From contig NZ_WBOS01000002.1 in NCBI RefSeq assembly GCF_008923245.1, forward strand, positions 496,001 to 560,000: 64,000 nucleotides of DNA, in the 5' to 3' direction. The notes beneath the pieces are model-generated. The model was not told the origin of the DNA, ran no database searches, and saw only the letters and a list, made by a program, of their open reading frames with translations. Positions 46,074 to 59,476 of the stretch are shown here, piece by piece (position 1 is the first letter of the stretch; the number at the start of each line of letters is the position of its first letter). Source of the DNA: Cytobacillus depressus. GTDB lineage: Bacteria > Bacillota > Bacilli > Bacillales > Cytobacillaceae. A program made the translations under genes and the position numbers.

Positions 46074-46955
46074 ATGGCTATTACTGCACAAATGGTTAAA
46101 GAACTACGTGAAAAAACAGGCGCAGGTATGATGGACTGCAAAAAAGCACTTCAAGAAACAAATGGTGATATGGATCAAGCAATTGACTTCCTTCGTGAAA
46201 AAGGGATTGCAAAAGCGGCTAAAAAAGGTGACCGTATTGCAGCTGAAGGTCTTACAACTATTAAGGTTGAAGGAAATGAAGCTGTTATCCTAGAAGTAAA
46301 CTCTGAAACAGATTTCGTTGCAAAAAACGAAGGATTCCAAGTTCTTGTTAAAGAATTAGCAGATCATTTAATTGCTAAAAAGCCTGCTTCAGTAGAAGAA
46401 GCTATTGGACAAACTATGGATAATGGTGCAACTGTTGAAACGCATATTAACTCTGCAATTGCAAAAATTGGAGAAAAAATCACTCTTCGCCGTTTTGAAG
46501 TGAAAACAAAAACGGATAGCGATGCATTCGGTGCATACTTGCATATGGGTGGCCGTATTGGTGTTCTTTCAGTTCTTGAAGGAACTACTGATGAAGAAGC
46601 TGCAAAAGATGTTTCAATGCATATTGCTGCTCTAAATCCAAAATACGTTTCACGTGACGAAGTATCTGCTGATGAAGTAGAACGTGAGCGTCAAGTTTTA
46701 ACACAACAAGCGCTTAACGAAGGTAAACCAGAAAATATCGTTGCAAAAATGGTTGAAGGCCGTTTAAGTAAGTATTTTGAAGAAGTTTGTGTAAATGATC
46801 AAGCGTTCGTAAAAAATCCTGATCAAAAAGTTGGCAAATTTGTAGAATCTAAAGGTGGAAAGATCCGTGAATTCGTACGTTACGAAGTTGGAGAAGGCCT
46901 TGAGAAGCGCGAAGATAATTTCGCAGAAGAAGTTATGAGTCAAGTGAAGAAATAA
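46074..46955 (+). CDS. tsf: Elongation factor Ts
   Basis: Guanine-nucleotide exchange factor for EF-Tu, 293 residues (typical). N-terminal UBA-like domain with [19 protein letters not shown] and the exchange motif [11 protein letters not shown]. The ATG follows AAGGAGG. A strong terminator lies 28 bases after the stop. Confidence 0.99.
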   Translation: MAITAQMVKELREKTGAGMMDCKKALQETNGDMDQAIDFLREKGIAKAAKKGDRIAAEGLTTIKVEGNEAVILEVNSETDFVAKNEGFQVLVKELADHLIAKKPASVEEAIGQTMDNGATVETHINSAIAKIGEKITLRRFEVKTKTDSDAFGAYLHMGGRIGVLSVLEGTTDEEAAKDVSMHIAALNPKYVSRDEVSADEVERERQVLTQQALNEGKPENIVAKMVEGRLSKYFEEVCVNDQAFVKNPDQKVGKFVESKGGKIREFVRYEVGEGLEKREDNFAEEVMSQVKK

Positions 46956-46982
46956 TAAACTATCATTGAATAGTTTTTGATC

Positions 46983-47009
46983 AGGGAACACATTGTGTTC
47001 CCTATTTTT
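46983..47009 (+). terminator. Terminator after tsf
   Basis: A nine base pair perfect stem (AGGGAACAC/GTGTTCCCT) with a three-base loop is followed by ATTTTTC. Confidence 0.85.
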
Positions 47010-47017
47010 CAAAGTTT

Positions 47018-47095
47018 GTTTAGCTTTAGCGCCTTAGAGTAATCATCGCAGGAACAAACTGCTCTTTGATGGTTCTTATGGCGCTTATGCTTTTC
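47018..47095 (+). repeat. Short palindromic repeat upstream of pyrH
   Basis: A degenerate, short relative of the 32424-32658 element. It opens with TTTAGCTTTAGCGCC and ends GGCGCTTATGCTTTT, with AGCGCC (47028-47033) pairing with GGCGCT (47080-47085). The interior is a different, 40-base sequence. Confidence 0.6.
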
Positions 47096-47118
47096 ATTTT
47101 TACATATTGGAGGTCCTT

Positions 47119-47844
47119 ATGAATAACCCAAAATATAAACGCGTCGTCTTAAAATTAAGTGGAGAAGCTTTAGCAGGTGAACAAGGCTTTGGAATTAATC
47201 CTGCCGTCATTAAATCAGTTGCTGCTCAAGTTAAAGATTTAGCAGAATTAGGAGTAGAGGTAGCTGTTGTTGTCGGCGGAGGCAATATTTGGCGTGGTAA
47301 AATTGGGGAAGAAATGGGGATGGACAGAGCAAATGCCGATTATATGGGTATGCTTGCAACCGTAATGAACTCATTGGCATTGCAGGACAGCCTTGAGCAG
47401 CTTGGTATAGAGACAAGGGTTCAAACCTCAATCGAAATGAGACAAGTGGCAGAGCCGTATATTCGCAGAAAAGCTATACGCCACTTAGAAAAACAGCGTG
47501 TTGTTATTTTTGCTGCTGGAACAGGTAACCCATATTTCTCAACAGATACGACTGCGGCATTACGTGCAGCGGAAATTGAAGCAGAAGTTATATTAATGGC
47601 GAAGAATAATGTCGATGGTGTGTACTCTGCTGATCCGCAAATTGATAAAAATGCAAAGAAATACGAAGAGCTTTCTTATTTAGACGTATTAAAAGAAGGC
47701 CTAGCTGTAATGGATTCGACAGCCTCTTCTTTATGTATGGATAATGATATTCCTTTAATTGTATTTTCTATTATGGAGCCAGGAAATATTAATCGTGCAG
47801 TTATGGGCGAAAATATCGGAACAATTGTCAGGGGGAAAAAATAA
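47119..47844 (+). CDS. pyrH: UMP kinase
   Basis: Phosphorylates UMP in pyrimidine nucleotide synthesis. ATG 47119 is chosen with TTGGAGG upstream; the in-frame TTG 47107 is inside that site. 241 residues. Amino-acid-kinase fold with [47 protein letters not shown] and the C-terminal [17 protein letters not shown]. The stop overlaps the frr start by one base. Confidence 0.98.
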   Translation: MNNPKYKRVVLKLSGEALAGEQGFGINPAVIKSVAAQVKDLAELGVEVAVVVGGGNIWRGKIGEEMGMDRANADYMGMLATVMNSLALQDSLEQLGIETRVQTSIEMRQVAEPYIRRKAIRHLEKQRVVIFAAGTGNPYFSTDTTAALRAAEIEAEVILMAKNNVDGVYSADPQIDKNAKKYEELSYLDVLKEGLAVMDSTASSLCMDNDIPLIVFSIMEPGNINRAVMGENIGTIVRGKK

Positions 47845-48401
47845 TGCCAAAACAAGTTTTAACCAATGCAAATGAAAAAATGACAAAAGCGATCCAAGCA
47901 TATACACGTGAACTTGCATCAATTCGTGCTGGGAGAGCAAATGCATCATTACTCGATCGCATTACTGTAGATTATTACGGGGCTCCTACACCAATTAACC
48001 AATTAGCAGGAGTTTCTGTTCCTGAAGCACGTTTACTAGTGATTCAGCCTTATGATAAATCAATTCTAAGTGATATTGAAAAAGCCATTCTTAAATCTGA
48101 TATCGGCTTAACCCCATCAAACGATGGAAATATTATTAGACTTTCCATTCCTCAACTTACAGAAGAACGCCGTAAAGAACTTGTAAAACAAGTTAAAAAG
48201 GAATCAGAAGAAGCAAAAATTGCAATTCGAAATGTTCGCCGTGATGCAAACGATGATTTAAAGAAGCTTGAGAAAAATGGTGAGATCACGGAAGACGATT
48301 TACGCGGCTATTCTGATGACATTCAGAAATTGACAGATGAGCAAATTGCTAAAATTGATACAATTACAAAAGATAAGGAAAAAGAAGTACTAGAAGTGTA
48401 A
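47844..48401 (+). CDS. frr: Ribosome recycling factor
   Basis: Splits post-termination ribosomes with EF-G. 185 residues (typical), with [38 protein letters not shown] and [20 protein letters not shown] family patterns. Coupled to pyrH by overlap; a terminator follows. Confidence 0.99.
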   Translation: MPKQVLTNANEKMTKAIQAYTRELASIRAGRANASLLDRITVDYYGAPTPINQLAGVSVPEARLLVIQPYDKSILSDIEKAILKSDIGLTPSNDGNIIRLSIPQLTEERRKELVKQVKKESEEAKIAIRNVRRDANDDLKKLEKNGEITEDDLRGYSDDIQKLTDEQIAKIDTITKDKEKEVLEV

Positions 48402-48447
48402 TCTAGCGCTAAAATTTTTCTAGGATATCATAAACGATAAAATAATT

Positions 48448-48473
48448 ACCCTCTATCACTAGGGGGTTTTTTC
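48448..48473 (+). terminator. Terminator after frr
   Basis: A stem of about seven pairs, ACCCTCT with AGGGGGT (one G-T pair), precedes a six-T run. The rest of the gap to uppS (48474-48688) is AT-rich with a possible -10 (TATGAT, 48580) but no clear -35. Confidence 0.8.
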
Positions 48474-48688
48474 AATCTTTATATTTTTGATTAATAACAA
48501 AAACATTTACATATAAGCATATTCTTATTTTACTCATCAATACATACCCTTTTATAGAGATAACTTTCTTTATTTTTGGTATGATAATATCATGCGGAAA
48601 AATGAACTCTGTCTTGTCCTTTTCAAATTTTTTAATCGGCAAGTTTTCTTTTCGGAGGTAAGCAAACCTATCTTAAAGGAGCAATCTT

Positions 48689-49465
48689 ATGTTAAATAAA
48701 ATGAAACTATGGAGGAATCAGAATAGTTCTAACGAACTCCGAGAGAGAATCTTGAGAATTCAAGAGCTCCAAGTTCCTTCCCATGTAGCAATTATTATGG
48801 ATGGCAATGGAAGATGGGCGAAGAAAAGAGCGCTTCCGCGTGTGGCGGGGCATCATGAAGGAATGAAAGTCGTTCGGAAAATTACTAGGCTAGCCAATGA
48901 ACTTGGAATAAAAACTTTGACTTTATATGCATTTTCAACTGAAAATTGGAAAAGACCTAAAATGGAAGTGGATTTTTTAATGAAGCTGCCTGAGGAATTT
49001 CTAGGATCATTTTTACCAGAGTTAGTTGAAGAAAATGTGCAAGTTCAAATGATGGGCTATAAAGAAATGCTTCCTAACCATACTAGGAAAGCTATTGAGA
49101 AAGCTATGGAAGACACGAAGGGGAATACGGGGCTTACATTGAATTTTGCCCTCAATTATGGAAGCAGAGCAGAAATTATTGAAGGAATCAAACTTGTCTT
49201 AAAAGATTGTAATAGTGGTATAATAGATGAAAATGATATAAATGAAGAAGTTTTTTCAAAATATTTAATGACGAAAGATCTGACCGACCCAGATCTATTA
49301 ATTCGTACAAGCGGTGAAATACGTTTAAGCAATTTTATGCTTTGGCAGCTTGCTTACACAGAGTTCTGGTTTACGGATGTTCTGTGGCCTGACTTTAGTG
49401 AGGAGCATTTCATTGAAGCAATTGAGGTTTTCCAAAACCGGCAAAGACGGTTTGGAGGAGTATAA
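48689..49465 (+). CDS. uppS: Undecaprenyl pyrophosphate synthase
   Basis: Cis-prenyltransferase that makes the lipid carrier for cell wall synthesis. 258 residues. Catalytic Asp in HVAIIMDGNGRWAKKR (D38); the substrate-binding pattern RVAGHHEGMKVVR and the C-terminal RTSGEIRLSNFMLWQLAYTE are present. ATG 48689 follows AAAGGAG. cdsA starts 20 bases after the stop. Confidence 0.98.
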   Translation: MLNKMKLWRNQNSSNELRERILRIQELQVPSHVAIIMDGNGRWAKKRALPRVAGHHEGMKVVRKITRLANELGIKTLTLYAFSTENWKRPKMEVDFLMKLPEEFLGSFLPELVEENVQVQMMGYKEMLPNHTRKAIEKAMEDTKGNTGLTLNFALNYGSRAEIIEGIKLVLKDCNSGIIDENDINEEVFSKYLMTKDLTDPDLLIRTSGEIRLSNFMLWQLAYTEFWFTDVLWPDFSEEHFIEAIEVFQNRQRRFGGV

Positions 49466-49485
49466 AAAAGGTGTGAAAAACTTAG

Positions 49486-50274
49486 ATGAAGCAAAGAATT
49501 ATAACAGCAGCAATCTTTGGTGCAATATTTTTGCCCATCATAATATATGGAGGGATGCCCGTTGTTATTCTTGCCTATGCAATGGCATCCATTGCGCTCT
49601 ATGAAGTTTTAAAAATGCGCAAATTAAAGCTCTTTTCAGTACCGGGGCTTATTTCATTATTATTGCTTTGGGTCATTCTATTACCTAAACATTTACAAGA
49701 TGTACTTGACGTACTGCGCTATTCAAAAATTGAATTTGTTTTACTTGCCGTGTTAATCTTTTTGACTTATACAGTTGCAACAAAAAACGGATTTACTTTT
49801 GATGATGTAGCCTTTTCCATATTAGCTACTCTTTATGTAGGTATTGGCTTTTATTTCTTTATTGAGACTCGTGAATCAGGATTAGTCTATATTTTCTATT
49901 CATTATTTATTATTTGGGCAACTGATTCTGGAGCCTATTTTATTGGACGTGCAATGGGAAAGAACAAGCTATGGCCTGAGATAAGCCCTAATAAAACAAT
50001 TGAAGGCTCAATAGGTGGAGTTGTTTGTGCTCTTATTGTGGCAGTCTTATTCATTCTATTTACAAATATTAATGCAACTTTTTGGCAGTTAGCCATCATA
50101 ACGATTGTCCTTTCCGTATTTGGACAAATTGGCGATCTCGTTGAGTCTGCATTGAAGCGTCATTATGATGTGAAAGATTCGGGTAATATTATGCCTGGAC
50201 ATGGTGGCATATTAGATCGTTTTGACAGCTTGCTATTTGTATGGCCATTATTACATTATTTTTATTTAGTTTAA
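49486..50274 (+). CDS. cdsA: Phosphatidate cytidylyltransferase
   Basis: Membrane enzyme that makes CDP-diacylglycerol for phospholipids. 262 residues with about seven to eight transmembrane helices. The CDS signature is SALKRHYDVKDSGNIMPG with HGGILDRFDS. ATG 49486 lies in the usual uppS-cdsA-dxr order. Confidence 0.97.
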   Translation: MKQRIITAAIFGAIFLPIIIYGGMPVVILAYAMASIALYEVLKMRKLKLFSVPGLISLLLLWVILLPKHLQDVLDVLRYSKIEFVLLAVLIFLTYTVATKNGFTFDDVAFSILATLYVGIGFYFFIETRESGLVYIFYSLFIIWATDSGAYFIGRAMGKNKLWPEISPNKTIEGSIGGVVCALIVAVLFILFTNINATFWQLAIITIVLSVFGQIGDLVESALKRHYDVKDSGNIMPGHGGILDRFDSLLFVWPLLHYFYLV

Positions 50275-50336
50275 TTTGATTTACTATTAAAGCTTACGTT
50301 TTTTATTCCCCGCTTTATCCAACAGGAGTTGAGTTT

Positions 50337-51494
50337 GTGAAAAAAATTAGTTTAATGGGTGCCACAGGTTCAATCGGGACCCAAACTTTAGATATAATTA
50401 GGGAGCATCCTGCCGAATTTCATCTAGTAGCGATGGCAGTAGGGAAAAACATCGATCTTACTAGGAAAATTATTAATGAATTTCGTCCTGAGCTTGTCTC
50501 TACATCTGATAAATCGACAGCACAAATTTTAAAATCGGAGTTCCCTCATATTACTTTTACATATGGAAATGACGGCTTGTCAGAAGTAGCCGTTTATCAT
50601 AAAGCAGAAGTTCTTGTGAATGCGGTAACTGGAAGTATTGGATTAATGCCTACTCTTCAAGCAATAGAGGCAAAAAAAATGATTGCAATTGCCAATAAAG
50701 AAACACTTGTAACAGCTGGACATCTCGTTATGGAAGCGGCAAATAAAAATAGTGTTACGCTTTTACCAGTTGATAGTGAGCACTCAGCCATTTTTCAGGC
50801 ATTACAAGGTGAGAAGGATAAAAATATCGATAAGCTCATCTTAACTGCTTCTGGGGGCAGTTTTAGAGACCGCACTAGAAAAGAACTTGAAAATGTTACC
50901 GTTCAAGAAGCTCTAAATCATCCGAATTGGTCAATGGGTGCAAAAATTACGATTGATTCGGCGACAATGATGAATAAGGGGCTTGAAGTTATTGAGGCAC
51001 ATTGGCTATTTTCAATTGATTATGACAAAATTGAAGTATTGCTCCATAAGGAAAGCATTATTCATTCGATGATTGAATTTCATGATAGCAGTGTCATTGC
51101 CCAGCTTGGAACACCTGATATGAGAGTTCCAATTCAGTATGCATTAACTTATCCAGATAGACTTCCGCTAAACTCAGCTAATCGGCTAAACTTAGCAGAA
51201 GTCGGAAAGCTTCATTTTCAAAAGATGGACTTGGACCGTTTCCGATGCTTAAAATTTGCTTATGATGCTGGAAGAACGGGGGGAACAATGCCAACTGTTC
51301 TAAACGCTGCAAATGAAGCGGCGGTTGCTGCCTTTTTAGATGGGAAAGTGTCTTTCTTACAAATAGAAGACTTGATTGAGAAAGCATTGAGTAATCATAT
51401 TAATATCTCAAATCCTAGCCTTTCTGACATACAAGAAGTTGATGCGGAAACAAGAAATTATGTTTACTCATTACTAAAAGCAGAAGCACCTTGA
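50337..51494 (+). CDS. dxr: 1-deoxy-D-xylulose 5-phosphate reductoisomerase
   Basis: First dedicated step of the MEP isoprenoid pathway. 385 residues, GTG start after AGGAGTTGAG. The NADPH site is [14 protein letters not shown]; the active-site region is [15 protein letters not shown] and [12 protein letters not shown], with [20 protein letters not shown]. The 62-base gap before it has no terminator. An A/T hairpin with a T-run follows at 51531-51554. Confidence 0.98.
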   Translation: MKKISLMGATGSIGTQTLDIIREHPAEFHLVAMAVGKNIDLTRKIINEFRPELVSTSDKSTAQILKSEFPHITFTYGNDGLSEVAVYHKAEVLVNAVTGSIGLMPTLQAIEAKKMIAIANKETLVTAGHLVMEAANKNSVTLLPVDSEHSAIFQALQGEKDKNIDKLILTASGGSFRDRTRKELENVTVQEALNHPNWSMGAKITIDSATMMNKGLEVIEAHWLFSIDYDKIEVLLHKESIIHSMIEFHDSSVIAQLGTPDMRVPIQYALTYPDRLPLNSANRLNLAEVGKLHFQKMDLDRFRCLKFAYDAGRTGGTMPTVLNAANEAAVAAFLDGKVSFLQIEDLIEKALSNHINISNPSLSDIQEVDAETRNYVYSLLKAEAP

Positions 51495-51530
51495 TCAGGT
51501 GATACTGCTTAGATAGCTTTTAAACTCCGG

Positions 51531-51554
51531 AAGATAATAGCTTATTATCTTTTT
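51531..51554 (+). terminator. Possible A/T-rich terminator between dxr and rasP
   Basis: A perfect nine base pair stem (AAGATAATA/TATTATCTT) with a GCT loop is followed by T's. The stem is AT-only in most pairs, so strength is uncertain. Confidence 0.45.
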
Positions 51555-51572
51555 AAAAAAGGTGGGTATATT

Positions 51573-52835
51573 TTGAGTACAGTTATTGCCTTTATTATCA
51601 TTTTTGGGGCTCTCGTATTTTTTCATGAATTAGGGCATTTTGTATTTGCCAAAAGAGCGGGTATTCTATGCCGCGAATTCGCCATTGGCTTCGGTCCAAA
51701 AGTTTTTTCTCATAAAAAGGGAGAAACTGTTTATACGATCAGACTTTTACCAATTGGCGGCTTTGTTCGAATGGCTGGCGAAGATCCTGAAATGATTGAA
51801 ATTAAACCTGGATTTAGAGTTGGCTTATTATTTAATGAGTCAAATCAAGTATCCAAAATTATTTTGAATCAAAAGGAAAAGTTCCCTGATGCTAGAGTCA
51901 TTGAAGTAGAAGAAGCGGATATTGAGCATAAGTTATTTATTAAAGGCTATCTTGAAGGAGAAGAGGAAGAGAAGATTCATTCATTTTCCATTAGCCCAAG
52001 TGCCGTTCTTGTTGAGAATGGAATAGAAACTCTCATTGCTCCGTATGATAGACAGTTTGCTTCTAAAACGCTTGGTCAAAGAACAATGGCGATTTTTGCC
52101 GGGCCAATGATGAATTTTATTCTAGCCTTTGTAATCTTTGTCTTGATCGGCTTCCTACAGGGGATTCCGACAAATGCTCCCGAGCTTGGTAAGTTGACTC
52201 CTGACGGGGCAGCAGCTGAAGCGGGGCTAGAAGAAGGGGATATCATTCATAGCATCAACGGGGCTGAAATCTCTAGCTGGTCGGATGTTGTAGAGATCAT
52301 TCGTAAAAATCCAAATAAAGAGCTGCAATTTTCACTAGATCGAAGCGGTGAAGAAATGAATATTCCTGTCACACCGAAAGTGCAAGAAGCAGATGGTGAA
52401 AAAATTGGCATCATCGGTGTTTTTAGTCCAATGGCAAAATCGCCAATAAAAGCGCTAACTAATGGAGCTTTAGAAACTTATAATTGGACTAAAGAAATTT
52501 TTGTAATGCTCGGCAAACTAATAACAGGACAATTCTCGATTGATGCATTATCCGGTCCAGTCGGAATTTACGTTTCAACTGATACTGTTGCTAAATCAGG
52601 GATTTTCTATTTAATGAAATGGGCCGGTATTTTGAGTATAAACCTTGGTATCATGAATTTATTGCCAATTCCTGCACTTGATGGAGGGAGATTGATGTTC
52701 TTTGCTGTTGAGGCAGTTAGAGGAAAGCCAATTGATCGCCACAAAGAAGGAATGGTCCATTTTATTGGGTTTGCGTTATTAATGTTATTAATGCTAGTTG
52801 TAACTTGGAACGATATTCAAAGATTTTTCTTATAA
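51573..52835 (+). CDS. rasP: Site-2 intramembrane metalloprotease RasP (RseP)
   Basis: Zinc protease that cleaves anti-sigma factors and signal peptides within the membrane. 420 residues, TTG start after AAAGGTGGG. The active-site HELGH motif is at 18-22 in the first helix. The central PDZ domain contains SINGAEISSWSDVVEIIRKN. The second metal motif is NLLPIPALDGGRL (about residue 368). About four transmembrane helices. Confidence 0.97.
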   Translation: MSTVIAFIIIFGALVFFHELGHFVFAKRAGILCREFAIGFGPKVFSHKKGETVYTIRLLPIGGFVRMAGEDPEMIEIKPGFRVGLLFNESNQVSKIILNQKEKFPDARVIEVEEADIEHKLFIKGYLEGEEEEKIHSFSISPSAVLVENGIETLIAPYDRQFASKTLGQRTMAIFAGPMMNFILAFVIFVLIGFLQGIPTNAPELGKLTPDGAAAEAGLEEGDIIHSINGAEISSWSDVVEIIRKNPNKELQFSLDRSGEEMNIPVTPKVQEADGEKIGIIGVFSPMAKSPIKALTNGALETYNWTKEIFVMLGKLITGQFSIDALSGPVGIYVSTDTVAKSGIFYLMKWAGILSINLGIMNLLPIPALDGGRLMFFAVEAVRGKPIDRHKEGMVHFIGFALLMLLMLVVTWNDIQRFFL

Positions 52836-52855
52836 TGAATAATCTTAGTATCTAG

Positions 52856-54664
<1,809 letters not shown>

Positions 54665-54675
54665 AAAGTTAATGA

Positions 54676-54710
54676 AAAACGGATTCCGATTAAAAGGAGT
54701 CCGTTTTTTA
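54676..54710 (+). terminator. Terminator after proS
   Basis: AAAACGGA with an inner TTCC pairs with GGAG and TCCGTTTT, followed by TTTTA. It lies 12 bases after the proS stop. Confidence 0.8.
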
Positions 54711-54786
54711 TTCAAACATAACAAATTCTTGTTCGCATAGAAAGTAATACCTTTGCATACATACAAACCACATAAAGAAAAGTTCA

Positions 54787-54795
54787 TGTTATAAT
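54787..54795 (+). promoter_or_regulatory. Possible extended -10 promoter for polC
   Basis: TGTTATAAT combines a consensus -10 with a TGn extension, about 215 bases before polC. The -35 is weak. The palindromic repeat at 54898-54961 lies between it and polC. The rest of this gap is AT-rich. Confidence 0.45.
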
Positions 54796-54897
54796 AGTCT
54801 TCGTCTGTATATGATTTTACTAAAAAGAATTTATTGATATAAACTTATTCTAACTAAAGATTTTATTTTTTGAGATTGTTGATATTGCTATTTTGTT

Positions 54898-54961
54898 GTT
54901 GATTGGAGCGGAAGGCACGAGACTCCTGCGGGAAAAGCGAGTGCCTGTAGCGGAAATCAAC
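54898..54961 (+). repeat. Palindromic intergenic repeat upstream of polC
   Basis: GTTGATT (54898-54904) pairs with AATCAAC (54955-54961), and GGCAC (54914-54918) with GTGCC (54941-54945). The interior contains GACTCCTGCGGGA. I recall the framework (GATTGGAGCGGAAGGC..CGGAAATCAAC) as part of a larger common Bacillus intergenic repeat, here reduced to about 64 bases. Confidence 0.7.
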
Positions 54962-55009
54962 TGGAACGCTATTTTTTATAATGAAAATTAATAGATGGGA
55001 GAGAGGTCA

Positions 55010-58000
55010 ATGGAAGCCCTAGGTACGAAAGAGAGATTCCAACTCTTGCTCCAACAGCTGCAGTTAACAGATGATTCAATCGTGCAGCATTTTAACCAAG
55101 CAGAAATCAAAAAAGTGGTAATCGGTAAAAAGGAGAAAACATGGCACTTTCATTTTGAATTTGAACAAATTCTGCCTATTGATATCTTTAACCTTTTTTC
55201 CACACAGCTTGCTAAAGTGTTTTCCCATATTGCCAAAACTTCTTACTCGATTGAAGTTAGAAATAAAGTTTTTGAAACCCAATTGATTAAAGATTATTGG
55301 ACATATTGTATTCAGGAATTGGAAGGTATGGCTCCGCCGTTAATAAAGCTTTTAAATGAACAAATTCCAACTGTACAAGGAAATAAAGTAGTAATAAGTG
55401 TGAGGAACGATACAGAAGGGCTTTCACTAAAAAGAAAATATGCTGATGTCATTTCTCGTGTATATGAAACATTAGGCTTTCCGATTTTATCAATAGATAC
55501 TGAAATCTCTTCTGAGGCCGCAAATGATGAGTATCAAAGGTTTTTAGAAGCAAAACAGAAGGAAGATCAAGAGCGTGGCATTCAAGCAATGATTGAAATG
55601 CAGAAGAAGGAAGCGGAAGCAGAATCTAATAATGGAGTTACTGTTCAAGGTCCGTTAATGATCGGTTTAACGATTAAAGATGACGCTGATTTCAGAAAGC
55701 TCATTGATATTGTCGATGAAGAGCGCCGGGTTGCAATTGAAGGTTATGTTTTTGCTGCTGAAACGAGAGAGCTTCGCAGTGGCCGAACATTACTAACCTT
55801 TAAAATAACAGACTACTCAAGCTCGATTATGGTCAAAATGTTCTCCCGTGATAAGGAAGATGCAGCGCTATTCCAGCATGTCCAAAAGGGTATGTGGCTT
55901 AAGGTGCGAGGCAGTATTCAAAACGACACCTTTGTCCGGGACCTCGTTATGATTGGAAACGACATTAATGAAATTAAGCCGATTGGGAGGCAAGATACAG
56001 CACAAAAAGACGAAAAACGGGTAGAGCTCCATCTTCATACACCGATGAGTCAAATGGATGCCGTCACATCGGTTGGTACATTAATCGGGCAGGCAAAGAA
56101 ATGGGGGCATCGAGCTATAGCAGTAACCGATCACGCAGTTGCTCAATCCTTTCCAGAGGCCTTTAGTGCGGGAAAAAAGAATGATATTAAAATATTGTAC
56201 GGTGTAGAAGTAAATTTAGTTGATGATGGTGTACCGATTGCTTACAATAGTGCGAAACGCAAGCTGACTGAAGATACTTATGTAGTATTTGACGTTGAGA
56301 CTACAGGTTTATCAGCAGTGTACGATACAATTATTGAGCTTGCCGGAGTAAAAATTCATAACGGTGAAATAATTGACCGTTTCGAATCCTTCGCCAATCC
56401 GCACCATCCGCTGTCTGCAACGACGATAAACTTAACGGGTATCACAGATGATTTAGTGGAAAATGCTCCTGAAGTAGATGAGGTTTTGCAGAAATTTTAT
56501 GATTGGACAGGAGATTCAATTCTCGTTGCCCATAATGCTTCCTTTGATATGGGATTTTTAAATGTCGGCTATAAAAAAATCGGTCTAGGTAAAGCTGAAA
56601 ATCCTGTTATTGATACGCTAGAATTAGCGCGTTTCCTTTATCCCGAAATGAAAAATCACCGCTTAAATACATTAGCGAAAAAGTTTGATGTCGAGCTAAC
56701 ACAGCATCATAGAGCCATTTATGATGCGGAAGCAACCGGCTATCTGCTATTGAAAATGTTAAAGGACGCGGCTGATAAGGAGATTGAATATCACGATCAG
56801 TTTAATGATCACATGGGTGAAGGGAATGCTTATCAAAGAGCACGGCCTCAACATTGTACACTGCTGGCACAAACTGAAGCTGGCTTAAAGAATTTATTTA
56901 AGCTTGTTTCTATTTCACATTTACATTACTTTTACCGTGTTCCACGAATTCCAAGATCCCAACTGCAGAAATATCGGGAAGGAATACTTGTTGGATCCGG
57001 CTGTGATAAAGGTGAAGTTTTTGTAGGGATGATGCAAAAGTCACCTGAAGAAGTGGAAGATATTGCAGCATTCTACGATTATTTAGAAGTTCATCCAAAA
57101 GAAGTTTATGCCCATTTAATAGAACTTGAGCTAGTTAAAAATGAGAAAGCCCTTGAAGAAATCATTGGGAATATCGTTCATTTGGGTGATAAGCTTGAGC
57201 TGCCAGTTGTTGCAACAGGGAATGTTCATTATTTAAATCCAATTGATAAAATCTATCGTAAAATTCTTATCAGCTCTCAAGGCGGGGCTAATCCGCTAAA
57301 TCGCCATAAGCTTCCAGATGTTCATTTCCGAACAACAAATGAAATGCTTGACGCTTTTTCATTCCTTGGAAGTGAAAAGGCGAAAGAGATCGTTGTAACA
57401 AATACGAATAAAATTGCCGACATGATCGACGTGATTAAACCGATAAAAGATGATCTATATACACCAAAAATTGAAGGCGCAGATGATGAGATGCGTAATA
57501 TGAGCTATGCGATGGCCAGAAAGATTTATGGTGAGAATTTACCTGAAATTGTTGAAGCCCGAATAGAAAAAGAGTTGAAAAGCATTATCGGACACGGTTT
57601 TGCTGTCATTTATCTTATTTCTCATAAACTAGTGAAAAGGTCATTAGACGATGGCTATTTAGTAGGGTCTCGTGGTTCGGTAGGATCATCATTTGTCGCA
57701 ACGATGACAGAGATTACCGAAGTTAATCCGCTGCCGCCACATTATGTATGCCCTGATTGTAAGCATTCTGAATTCTTTAATGATGGATCGGTCGGTTCTG
57801 GCTTTGACTTGCCTGATAAAGATTGTCCAAACTGTGGAGCGACGTATATAAAAGATGGACATGATATCCCCTTTGAAACCTTCCTAGGGTTTAAAGGAGA
57901 CAAAGTTCCCGATATCGACTTAAACTTCTCGGGAGAATATCAGCCGCGTGCCCATAATTATACGAAAGAATTATTCGGAGAAGATTATGTGTATCGCGCA

Positions 58001-59329
58001 GGTACAATCGGAACGGTTGCCGATAAAACAGCGTTCGGCTATGTGAAAGCTTACCAGCAAGATCATAATCTCCAATTAAGAGGTGCAGAAGTCGAAAGAT
58101 TGGCCTCAGGCTGTACAGGAGTAAAAAGAACGACTGGTCAGCATCCAGGCGGAATTATTGTTGTTCCTGATTACATGGATATTTACGATTTTTCGCCGAT
58201 TCAATTTCCGGCAGATGACAGAAATTCTGAATGGAAAACAACTCATTTCGATTTCCATTCCATTCACGATAATTTATTGAAGCTTGATATACTTGGTCAC
58301 GATGATCCCACCGTTATTCGTATGCTTCAAGACTTAAGCGGTATTGATCCGAAAACGATACCAACTGATGATCCTGAAGTAATGAAAATATTTAGCGGCA
58401 CTGAATCACTCGGTGTTACACCGGAACAAATTATGTGTAAAACAGGGACACTTGGTATTCCAGAGTTTGGTACGAGATTTGTCCGACAAATGCTTGAAGA
58501 TACAAAGCCAACTACTTTCTCTGAGCTAGTGCAAATTTCTGGACTTTCGCACGGAACCGATGTTTGGCTTGGGAATGCACAAGAACTTATTCATAATAAA
58601 ATTTGTACACTGAGTGAAGTTATAGGCTGCCGTGACGATATTATGGTGTATTTAATTTACCAAGGACTAGATCCTGCGTTTGCCTTTAAAATCATGGAAT
58701 CTGTTCGTAAAGGAAAAGGACTCAGCGATGAAATGGAAGAGGAAATGCGGAAAAATGAAGTACCAGAATGGTATATTGATTCTTGTAAAAAGATAAAATA
58801 TATGTTCCCTAAAGCCCATGCTTCCGCCTATGTCTTAATGGCCGTAAGGATCGCATATTTTAAAGTGCATAATCCGCTTTTGTATTACGCAGCGTATTTT
58901 ACTGTTCGTGCAGAAGATTTTGATGTTGATGCAATGGTAAAAGGCTCTCAAGCCATTCGAGCACTTATTGAAGAGATAAATGCTAAAGGTCTTGATGCTT
59001 CGAATAAAGAAAAGAACCTTTTAACAGTTATGGAATTGGCGCTGGAAATGTCTGAACGCGGATTTAGTTTCCAAAAGGTAGATCTATACCGTTCTAGTGC
59101 AAATGAATTTATCATCGATGGAAATTCTCTTATTCCGCCTTTCAACTCAATCCCGGGACTAGGGACGAATGCGGCTTTTAATATCGTAAAGGCTAGAAAG
59201 GAAGGAGAATTCCTGTCTAAGGAAGATCTTCAGCAGCGTGGAAAATTATCAAAAACGATTATCGAGTATTTAGATAACCATGGTTGCTTAGGCTCGCTTC
59301 CCGAACAAAATCAGCTTTCACTATTTTAG
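55010..59329 (+). CDS. polC: DNA polymerase III PolC-type alpha subunit
   Basis: Main replicative polymerase of low-GC Gram-positives. ATG 55010 ([16 protein letters not shown]) is chosen; ATG 54995 adds five residues. 1439 residues (B. subtilis 1437). An N-terminal domain is followed by an OB fold (about 240-330), a split PHP domain beginning [13 protein letters not shown] (about 337), an inserted DEDD proofreading exonuclease ([10 protein letters not shown], about 427), the palm with [10 protein letters not shown] (about 967) and a zinc-binding loop [10 protein letters not shown]. The C-terminus ends QNQLSLF, a clamp-binding motif. Confidence 0.98.
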   Translation: MEALGTKERFQLLLQQLQLTDDSIVQHFNQAEIKKVVIGKKEKTWHFHFEFEQILPIDIFNLFSTQLAKVFSHIAKTSYSIEVRNKVFETQLIKDYWTYCIQELEGMAPPLIKLLNEQIPTVQGNKVVISVRNDTEGLSLKRKYADVISRVYETLGFPILSIDTEISSEAANDEYQRFLEAKQKEDQERGIQAMIEMQKKEAEAESNNGVTVQGPLMIGLTIKDDADFRKLIDIVDEERRVAIEGYVFAAETRELRSGRTLLTFKITDYSSSIMVKMFSRDKEDAALFQHVQKGMWLKVRGSIQNDTFVRDLVMIGNDINEIKPIGRQDTAQKDEKRVELHLHTPMSQMDAVTSVGTLIGQAKKWGHRAIAVTDHAVAQSFPEAFSAGKKNDIKILYGVEVNLVDDGVPIAYNSAKRKLTEDTYVVFDVETTGLSAVYDTIIELAGVKIHNGEIIDRFESFANPHHPLSATTINLTGITDDLVENAPEVDEVLQKFYDWTGDSILVAHNASFDMGFLNVGYKKIGLGKAENPVIDTLELARFLYPEMKNHRLNTLAKKFDVELTQHHRAIYDAEATGYLLLKMLKDAADKEIEYHDQFNDHMGEGNAYQRARPQHCTLLAQTEAGLKNLFKLVSISHLHYFYRVPRIPRSQLQKYREGILVGSGCDKGEVFVGMMQKSPEEVEDIAAFYDYLEVHPKEVYAHLIELELVKNEKALEEIIGNIVHLGDKLELPVVATGNVHYLNPIDKIYRKILISSQGGANPLNRHKLPDVHFRTTNEMLDAFSFLGSEKAKEIVVTNTNKIADMIDVIKPIKDDLYTPKIEGADDEMRNMSYAMARKIYGENLPEIVEARIEKELKSIIGHGFAVIYLISHKLVKRSLDDGYLVGSRGSVGSSFVATMTEITEVNPLPPHYVCPDCKHSEFFNDGSVGSGFDLPDKDCPNCGATYIKDGHDIPFETFLGFKGDKVPDIDLNFSGEYQPRAHNYTKELFGEDYVYRAGTIGTVADKTAFGYVKAYQQDHNLQLRGAEVERLASGCTGVKRTTGQHPGGIIVVPDYMDIYDFSPIQFPADDRNSEWKTTHFDFHSIHDNLLKLDILGHDDPTVIRMLQDLSGIDPKTIPTDDPEVMKIFSGTESLGVTPEQIMCKTGTLGIPEFGTRFVRQMLEDTKPTTFSELVQISGLSHGTDVWLGNAQELIHNKICTLSEVIGCRDDIMVYLIYQGLDPAFAFKIMESVRKGKGLSDEMEEEMRKNEVPEWYIDSCKKIKYMFPKAHASAYVLMAVRIAYFKVHNPLLYYAAYFTVRAEDFDVDAMVKGSQAIRALIEEINAKGLDASNKEKNLLTVMELALEMSERGFSFQKVDLYRSSANEFIIDGNSLIPPFNSIPGLGTNAAFNIVKARKEGEFLSKEDLQQRGKLSKTIIEYLDNHGCLGSLPEQNQLSLF

Positions 59330-59390
59330 GAAACAAGCATGAAAAGGGATAAAACATTGAGTAAATCACTTGACATGGAAGCTATTCCAT

Positions 59391-59419
59391 TTGCATAAAA
59401 AAAATGGTTATGGTATAGT
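59391..59419 (+). promoter_or_regulatory. Promoter of the rimP-nusA-infB operon
   Basis: TTGCAT (59391-59396), a 17-base spacer, then TATAGT (59414-59419) preceded by TGG, an extended -10. A second -35-like TTGACA lies at 59370-59375. The gap 59330-59390 holds a short A/T-rich inverted repeat and no gene. Confidence 0.7.
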
Positions 59420-59454
59420 CTAAATGGAAATACTATTAATAACTCTCGTCAAAG

Positions 59455-59476
59455 AAGAGTGGGGCAACCCACTCTT
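59455..59476 (+). promoter_or_regulatory. GNRA-capped hairpin in the rimP leader
   Basis: A perfect nine base pair stem (AAGAGTGGG/CCCACTCTT) with a GCAA tetraloop lies just downstream of the promoter, about 92 bases before rimP. Its position in the 5' leader of the nusA operon suggests a regulatory or stabilising role, but this is inferred. Confidence 0.6.

Noticed and set aside
49350-49604. 84-codon open frame overlapping uppS and cdsA
   Set aside because: Out-of-frame shadow of two well-supported genes.
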